From Ascoidea rubescens DSM 1968 (lineage: Eukaryota; Ascomycota; Saccharomycetes; Ascoideales; Ascoideaceae), in contig NW_017962931.1 in assembly GCF_001661345.1 (NCBI RefSeq), positions 124,001-188,000 of the forward strand: a DNA stretch of 64,000 nt. Direction: 5' to 3'. Both the position numbers and the translations under genes were made by a program. This document shows, piece by piece, positions 60,539-64,000 of the stretch. Position 1 is the first letter of the stretch. Every line of letters starts with the position of its first letter. The notes beneath the pieces are model-generated. The model had not been told where the DNA came from and ran no database searches. It saw nothing but the letters and a program-made list of their open reading frames with translations.

Positions 60539-60862
60539 CTTGTTATTCAGTGTTGTTATTTAGTGTTGTGGGTCTTTCAGAATACACTGTTCTTGACTGT
60601 TACATTGCGCTTTATTGTATTTATATCCTTCTCCTTTTGGGCCATTATCAAAAAACGCTGCAAATTTCCTGCGAATCGGAAAATTTTCCCGGTTTTGTCA
60701 CGTGAACACTTTTCCTCGAAACGCACGCAAAACGCCGCGAAAAAATCCCGGCGTTTGTGAGAAAATTTTTTGAAATAAGTGGAAATTTGGAAATTGGTAC
60801 AGGAAAACTGAAGCAAATATATCGAAATTTGAGGAAACAAGCTTGTACTGCTGTGTTTGAAG
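60539..60862. promoter_or_regulatory. Divergent PEX17-NCS2 promoter
   Basis: 324 bases. The perfect palindrome GGAAAATTTTCC (60678-60689) lies inside CGG-N9-CCG. The E-box GTCACGTG follows at 60697-60704, then a short CG-rich patch (60718-60756). It could bind a Zn2Cys6 dimer and Cbf1. Confidence 0.5.
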
Positions 60863-62446
60863 ATGTCTGCAAATTCAACACAGTCCTCAGTGAGGGAGAA
60901 CGAGCTTTTAGATCCTAATAATGTCAATTCGGCATGTTCGAGATGCAAGAAGGAACAGTCAGAGATCAAATCAAGAAAGGAATACTTCTGTTCGCAATGC
61001 TTTATCCGATTTATCAGTGGGAAACAAAGAAAACAAATGTTAGATGAGAAATTCAGGGTGAACTACAAAAAGACTGGAGTTGACACCAACGTCTTATTGC
61101 CTATTTTATTCAACCAGAATTTGGTTGAATCTCTATCATTATTAGATATTTTATTGAATTTATTGCTTGAACAGAATTTGAATCATCATGGCAAACAAGG
61201 ATTTAATTTGGTTGTGGTAATTTTATATTATAAATCATCTCAGGAGGATATTAACGATTTCAATTTATTTATTGATTTAGTTAAAAAAAACTATTTGCCA
61301 TTGAATAATTTAAAATTTAAATTATTCGATTTAAATCTATTTATTACATCGAATCCTTCAATTTTGAGATCAATTGATGTTGATTATAATAATTTTCAAT
61401 CGTATAGTATACCAAAATTAATAAGCGGTGAGAGTAACAATAATAATAGTAATGAAATTATAAATTTAGATACTATCCTATCACAAATATCTGATTCATC
61501 CACAAAAGAAGACTTGCTAAATATAATTATTACACAGTCAGTTAAAAAAATTTCGTTATTGTTAAACTGTGGAGTGATTTTATTAAGTGACTCAATGTCT
61601 TTATTAGCAATTAAAATATTATCATTAATTGTTCGAGGAAAATCATATTTGATTTACAATATGTTGACCAATGATATTCGAACAGTAAAAATTTTAATGA
61701 ATGATGATAGTAATGAAAAAAATAAAATAAAAAAAAAAAATATTAACAATTTAAGCAAAATTGCTAAGTTAGAAAATCTTCAAATAATATACCCTTTGCA
61801 AGAAATTTTAAACTTTGAAATTTATAATTATTTCAACTTAAAACAATTGAATGTTTATTTGAAATTTTTTAAAAAATTTGAAGACGACACAAGCTTATTT
61901 GGACTAAACGCTTCCAAGTCCGCAGAAGTTCTTAATAATGACCAAAGAAAAAGAATTAGAAATCCTTCTATCGATCTATCGGTGAAAAATTATTTTCGAA
62001 TGATTGAAAACAATGGGTATTCTACAGTGGTGTCCACTGTTGTTAAAACTGGATTTAAGTTGATCAATCCAGTAATGGTCAATCCTCGTGGTATCAAACA
62101 TTGCAAAGTTTGCGATTCAGTTTTGTTTGATGATCCAATCAGGTGGTTGAACAAGATTACAGTTACTGATTGTGTTGCTCCAGAAAATGAAGAAGAACTC
62201 AGCAACTACCAAAAATACGTGAGCTTGTTGGACGCCCAGACCTCTGCTGGATCGAGCAATAAAGGAGACTTACATCAGGAGAGGACACAAATGGACTTAT
62301 GTTATGGATGTCTAGTCTCAGTTGGTGGTGTGAGCAAGGAAAAGTTCGTATGGCCTATCTACGAAGATGATTCTACACACGACGCACAAACAGACTTTAA
62401 AGTTGACAGCGAAGACTTACTCACCTTGCAGGAATACCTCATCTAA
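60863..62446 (+). CDS. NCS2: Cytoplasmic tRNA 2-thiolation protein Ncs2 (Ctu2)
   Basis: 527 aa from ATG 60863 (M-S-A-N-S-T-Q); two codons upstream are in frame without an ATG. A Cys-rich N-terminus (C-S-R-C-K-K-E, then R-K-E-Y-F-C-S-Q-C-F-I-R-F-I-S-G-K-Q-R-K-Q-M) matches yeast Ncs2. The middle keeps the PP-loop-like ATPase shape, with L-L-L-E-Q-N near residue 100 and I-N-L-D-T-I-L-S. The C-terminal zinc-type motif C-K-V-C-D-S ... W-L-N-K-I-T-V-T ... L-C-Y-G-C-L-V is intact. With Ncs6 it thiolates the wobble uridine of Lys, Glu and Gln tRNAs, using sulfur from the Urm1 relay. An Asn-rich loop lies near residue 195. Confidence 0.95.
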   Translation: MSANSTQSSVRENELLDPNNVNSACSRCKKEQSEIKSRKEYFCSQCFIRFISGKQRKQMLDEKFRVNYKKTGVDTNVLLPILFNQNLVESLSLLDILLNLLLEQNLNHHGKQGFNLVVVILYYKSSQEDINDFNLFIDLVKKNYLPLNNLKFKLFDLNLFITSNPSILRSIDVDYNNFQSYSIPKLISGESNNNNSNEIINLDTILSQISDSSTKEDLLNIIITQSVKKISLLLNCGVILLSDSMSLLAIKILSLIVRGKSYLIYNMLTNDIRTVKILMNDDSNEKNKIKKKNINNLSKIAKLENLQIIYPLQEILNFEIYNYFNLKQLNVYLKFFKKFEDDTSLFGLNASKSAEVLNNDQRKRIRNPSIDLSVKNYFRMIENNGYSTVVSTVVKTGFKLINPVMVNPRGIKHCKVCDSVLFDDPIRWLNKITVTDCVAPENEEELSNYQKYVSLLDAQTSAGSSNKGDLHQERTQMDLCYGCLVSVGGVSKEKFVWPIYEDDSTHDAQTDFKVDSEDLLTLQEYLI

Positions 62447-62993
62447 CAATAAAAACCTGCGTTGGGGTGCAGTGATAGAAGTGATGCCGCGTTTTATTGT
62501 CCCAAAAAGCTTATCAATGTTTGGCTTGCTCTCAAAAGCTATGCGCAGAAGTCTTTAACTATTCCTCTTGTTCTAAAAGCATAATGGGATTTTGGGTGAG
62601 TTTTAAGGGGTTTGTGGTACAAATACATACTGGGTGTTTGCTGGCATGAGACTTCTGGCATGCTTTTTTGTTAGAAAATGGATCACCACCCACCTTCCAC
62701 CCCGGAATTTGGATCTTCCTTGGCATCTTCTTGCGATATTATTCAAAAACCTAGAATTTTTAAAGTATTTAATCTCTGTGATTTTTTCTTCTTGTTTCCT
62801 GCTTTTCTTTATATCTCAACCAGAATAAATACTTTGTTTCTAGTATTAGTTGTGGAATTCACCAGTTATATTACTCTTTGAGCTTTCTCAATACAATCGC
62901 TAGATAAATCTATTGTTTCTTTTGCTTAAAAGAATATCAAATATAATCATACATCCGAATCGCTTCACACATTCGCTTTTTCTCAGTCAAGCT
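62447..62993. promoter_or_regulatory. NCS2 3' flank and promoter of the last gene
   Basis: About 550 bases of mixed composition. Short frames here have no recognisable product. I looked for tRNA and snoRNA features and saw none convincing. Confidence 0.45.
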
Positions 62994-64000
62994 ATGTCTT
63001 TATCCTCTTCAAATTCAGATACAGTCCCTTCAAATGACAATAATATCACACATCCAACTTCTGATATTGGAAATGAAAATCCTGACAATAAACCATCAAG
63101 TCCTAGTTTTTCATCATCAATGGATAAAAGTAAACCTCATTTTCCTCAATTAGCTGTTTTGCTTCCAACTCCAGAAAACTCTCCACGTTATCTTTCTTCG
63201 GAATTGCCTATCAGCGATAGCGCTTTACCTTCATATCAAACAATTCGAGAGCAATTTGATACCTCTTATATTCACTACAAACATCGTGTCAACCCTATTC
63301 CTTCTGCTGCTTTGGCTGTTTCTCGGTTAAAAGTTCAACCAGACTCTTCTTATGGTTCTAGTGAAATATCAGCCGCTCGAACCTTATGCGATATAAATAG
63401 GACCGTATTGTTTAATCTTGCTCCGTCTGGTAAAAATGAAAGCGAGTTTCAAAATAATTCAAATAAACCGGATTCTTCAGATACTTTGGATAGTTTAGTT
63501 ATCTCAACTAAATCAGTAGAAAATCCAATTAGTATCCAAAATTTACTAAATCCTACAGATGAACCACCCAAGTTCAAGTCTATTATCTTAACTGGCTCAT
63601 CCAGTCCACTTGATTTAAGCGACTTGGATAAAGCCTTGTTTAATAGTAATGAATCTGACAGTTCATCAACTAGTATTGATGAGCGTGTTGGTTCTTCCAA
63701 TCTTTTGTTAAATAAAGATGCTGTTAGTAATGAACCGATTCCCAACAGTTTAAACTCTGGCAATAATACATCCAAAAAAACTGCTGAATCCGAGAAAGAT
63801 GCTGCTTTTTCTGCAGAGCGTATTTTATTGCATGACAAGGAAAATGGCGAGATCCTCAAGGTTGCTGATATAGATGACAAAGCTAGTTATGATCATTATG
63901 TCAAAACACTTAATCCTGGTTTTGTCTTCTTGACCAAAAATTCAAAATACAAAAAAAATGATAACGTCAAAAGCCCAAAAGAATCAACAGGCTCGCCCAA
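62994..64000 (+). CDS. Unrecognised Ser-rich protein, N-terminal 335 codons
   Basis: ATG at 62994; the frame stays open to the window end. The protein is Ser/Asn/Asp-rich and probably disordered. Ordered-looking stretches are F-P-Q-L-A-V-L-L-P-T-P-E-N-S-P-R (about 43-58), S-A-A-R-T-L-C-D-I-N-R-T-V-L-F-N-L-A and, near residue 300, Y-D-H-Y-V-K-T-L-N-P-G-F-V-F-L-T-K. Several T-P and S-P sites could be CDK targets. I do not recognise the family. Codon use is like neighbouring genes, with no CTG. More sequence is needed to name it. Confidence 0.7.
   Translation, partial: MSLSSSNSDTVPSNDNNITHPTSDIGNENPDNKPSSPSFSSSMDKSKPHFPQLAVLLPTPENSPRYLSSELPISDSALPSYQTIREQFDTSYIHYKHRVNPIPSAALAVSRLKVQPDSSYGSSEISAARTLCDINRTVLFNLAPSGKNESEFQNNSNKPDSSDTLDSLVISTKSVENPISIQNLLNPTDEPPKFKSIILTGSSSPLDLSDLDKALFNSNESDSSSTSIDERVGSSNLLLNKDAVSNEPIPNSLNSGNNTSKKTAESEKDAAFSAERILLHDKENGEILKVADIDDKASYDHYVKTLNPGFVFLTKNSKYKKNDNVKSPKESTGSP

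Overview
The window is nuclear DNA of a budding yeast (Saccharomycotina). Genes are compact and almost intron-free. The two introns I could place carry GTATGT or GTAAGT donors and TACTAA-type branch points. Most products have recognisable S. cerevisiae counterparts. Base composition is AT-rich, and many proteins carry long Asn or Ser/Asn tracts. In-frame CTG is very rare, so a species with CUG reassignment is possible but not shown. I cannot name the species.

Layout. 1-4 kb: 5' part of a likely PP1 glycogen-targeting subunit (-), tRNA-Ala(CGC) (-), a monocarboxylate-permease-like MFS gene (-). 5-10.3 kb: VPS21 (+), a GC-rich structured block that may be a non-coding RNA, an unrecognised 152-aa gene (+), PXR1 (+), a mitochondrial hotdog thioesterase (-). 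10.7-21.7 kb: the giant HECT ligase TOM1 (-). 24-27 kb: a WHI3-type RNA-binding protein (-). 29.7-37.3 kb: intron-containing ATP19 (+), SFM1 (+), AHC1-like (-), TRS31 (-), ARD1 (+). 38-46.6 kb: COA1 (+), MSO1 (+), a SANT/Myb-like protein (+), an XlnR-type Zn2Cys6 regulator (-). 47-55.5 kb: a C2/MUN (UNC13-like) protein (-), SWD2 (-), a split DUF1748 gene (+), TSC13 (-). 55.8-64 kb: a TOS1/TOH1-type GPI protein (-), EPT1/CPT1 (+), PEX17 (-), NCS2 (+), and the 5' end of an unrecognised gene (+).

These are ordinary housekeeping genes: vesicle traffic (VPS21, TRS31, MSO1, UNC13-like), mitochondria (ATP19, COA1, thioesterase, DUF1748), lipid synthesis (TSC13, EPT1), peroxisomes (PEX17), translation and RNA (PXR1, NCS2, SFM1, WHI3), and chromatin or transcription (SWD2, AHC1-like, XlnR-like). 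SFM1 with AHC1-like, and SWD2 with DUF1748, appear to repeat gene neighbourhoods known in S. cerevisiae. I found no transposon, CRISPR array, rRNA or convincing centromere.

The least-explained signals are non-coding. At 6.36-6.64 kb there are two adjacent hairpins, each with a 10-bp stem and 12-nt loop. A CTGCCTCTGCTGCT motif recurs in GC-rich islands upstream of several genes, and those islands mark 5' flanks and avoid convergent 3' flanks. No clear new multi-gene system is visible.
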